Source: WHSW01 sp963821345 (GTDB lineage: Bacteria > Actinomycetota > Thermoleophilia > Solirubrobacterales > 70-9). Taken from it: a stretch of 64,000 nucleotides of DNA. Made by a program: the position numbers and the translations under genes. The notes below the pieces were generated by a model. The model ran no database searches, was not told the DNA's origin, and saw only the letters and a program-made list of their open reading frames with translations. Shown here in pieces: positions 63,014-64,000 of the stretch. Location: the NCBI GenBank assembly GCA_963821345.1, contig CAWGDM010000001.1, forward strand, positions 434,001 to 498,000, read 5' to 3'. Numbering within the stretch: the first letter of the stretch is position 1; every line of letters begins with the position of its first letter.

Positions 63014-64000
63014 CGGCTGTCGCCTCGCTTGTCACTCACCTCCCGAGCCTGCTCGCCACCTCCTCCGAGCTGCTTCCGGCCCGGAGCCAGATGGCGTTCA
63101 CGCTCGGGTTCCACATCATCCTCGCCTGCCTCGGCGTCGCCTTCCCGGCGATGATGCTGATCGCCAACTACATCGGCCTCAAGCGCGACGACGAGGTCGC
63201 GCTCGGGCTCGCGCGGCGCTGGTCGAAGGTCGCCGCGGTGCTGTTCGCGGTCGGCGCGGTGACCGGGACGGTGCTCTCGTTCGAGTTCGGCCTGCTGTGG
63301 CCGGCGTTCACCGGGCGGTTCGGCGACGTCTTCGGGATCCTGTTCGCGATCGAGGGGATCTTCTTCTTCCTCGAGGCGATCTTCATCGCGATCTACATCT
63401 TCGGCTGGAAGCGCCTCTCGGGCTGGGCCCACTTCTGGACCGGGGTGCCGATCGCGATCTGCGGGACTCGGCGGCGCCTACTCGGTGGTCAGTGTCAACG
63501 CCTGGATGAACCAGCCGCAGGGCTACACGCTCGACGCCGCCGGCAACGTCACCGACATCGACCCGTTGAAGGTGATGTTCACGCCGGCGACCGGCTACGA
63601 GGTGATCCACATGATCCTCGCCGCCTACATGGTGACCGCGTTCCTGATCGCCTCCGTGTACGCGGTCGGAATGCTGCGCGGCCGCCGCGACCGCCACCAC
63701 CGCCTCGGCCTTTTGATCCCGCTCGCCGTCGGCTGCATCCTGGCGCCGATTCAGTTCATGGTCGGCGACACCGCCGCCCGCGCAATCGCCGACGACCAGC
63801 CGATCAAGTTCGCGGCGATGGAGTGCGTCGACCACACTCACACGCACGTAACCGAGTACATCTACGGGGTCTGCACCGACGACGGGGTCAAGGGGGGAAT
63901 CGGGATCCCCGGGTTCGACTCGTTCCTGGTCGGCTGGAGCACCGACACCCAGGTCACCGGCCTCGACTCGGTGCCCGACAACGAGCGCCCGCCGGCGAAC
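63010..64000 (+). CDS. cydA: Cytochrome bd quinol oxidase subunit I, partial (frame broken near 63467)
   Basis: GTG at 63010 overlaps the NDH-2 stop. The visible part has SQMAFTLGFHIILACLGVAF (heme-ligand His), FAIEGIFFFLEAIFIAIYIF, SVNAWMNQPQGYTLDAAGN and GYEVIHMILAAYMVTAF (second heme His). One base in TGCGGGACTCGGCGG must be skipped. The reading frame leaves the window around the Q-loop (GVKGGIGIPGFDSFLVGW). It reduces O2 to water with quinol electrons, accepting those fed in by NDH-2. cydB is expected just outside the window. Confidence 0.9.
   Translation, partial: MTAVASLVTHLPSLLATSSELLPARSQMAFTLGFHIILACLGVAFPAMMLIANYIGLKRDDEVALGLARRWSKVAAVLFAVGAVTGTVLSFEFGLLWPAFTGRFGDVFGILFAIEGIFFFLEAIFIAIYIFGWKRLSGWAHFWTGVPIAICGTRRRLLGGQCQRLDEPAAGLHARRRRQRHRHRPVEGDVHAGDRLRGDPHDPRRLHGDRVPDRLRVRGRNAARPPRPPPPPRPFDPARRRLHPGADSVHGRRHRRPRNRRRPADQVRGDGVRRPHSHARNRVHLRGLHRRRGQGGNRDPRVRLVPGRLEHRHPGHRPRLGARQRAPAGE

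Overview
The window is very GC-rich by eye, uses codons ending almost only in G or C, and has densely packed genes with ATGA, GTGA or TTGA stop/start overlaps. It carries an actinobacterial-type order ftsE-ftsX-ctpA-rnr-smpB, and 6.5 kb away a one-piece tmRNA gene whose tag ends in ALAA. Together with large MalT-like LuxR regulators, DUF2252 and CMD-like proteins, this suggests an aerobic soil actinobacterium, plausibly of the Thermoleophilia/Solirubrobacterales. That placement is inference. I see no phage, insertion sequence, tRNA, rRNA or CRISPR array.

Layout. 1-3.4 kb: partial short-chain dehydrogenase and a polar amino-acid ABC transporter. 3.5-11.2 kb: DUF1254 protein, amphi-Trp protein, lipid kinase, PAP2 phosphatase, DUF1269 protein, K+ channel, PerM-type permease, cation/proton antiporter and a small CMD-like protein. 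11.3-14 kb: first MalT-like regulator and a second CMD-like protein. 14-24.6 kb: small membrane proteins, M20 peptidase, PEP-mutase-like enzyme, Tat-exported amine oxidase, ssrA, an APH-like kinase and a LigD-like protein. 24.6-32.1 kb: cell-division, protease and ribosome-rescue operon on the minus strand. 32.4-36.5 kb: second MalT-like regulator, glutamate decarboxylase and third CMD-like protein. 36.5-49 kb: membrane proteins, DUF6325, a sulfatase/DUF1269-like/radical-SAM maturase operon, second PerM permease, holin-phosphodiesterase fusion, second K+ channel and SulP transporter. 49-56.7 kb: DUF2252, P450, aquaporin, cyclase, sugar kinase, 2-hydroxyacid dehydrogenase and aldose epimerase. 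56.7-64 kb: a redox operon of G6PDH-like, GH15, GMC oxidoreductase, NDH-2 and cydA, the last cut by the window edge.

Two features cut across the map. First, a 17-bp dyad with consensus TCAYCCSRWYSGGRYGA occurs 12 times. All copies lie just upstream of genes, most about 22 bp before a TAGGNT-like -10 box, the position expected of a class II activator. Its half-site GGATGA resembles the MalT box, and the two MalT-like regulators here have nearly identical DNA-recognition helices. The putative regulon joins three cysteine-less CMD-like proteins, GAD, sulfatase plus maturase, DUF1254, DUF1269, DUF6325, PerM, DUF2252, a phosphodiesterase and a small membrane protein. This is the best candidate here for an undescribed system.

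Second, about 23 reading-frame breaks in about 16 genes all shift the same way: one base must be skipped. Consensus insertion errors are the simplest explanation. For these genes I give one span covering both parts of the broken frame.
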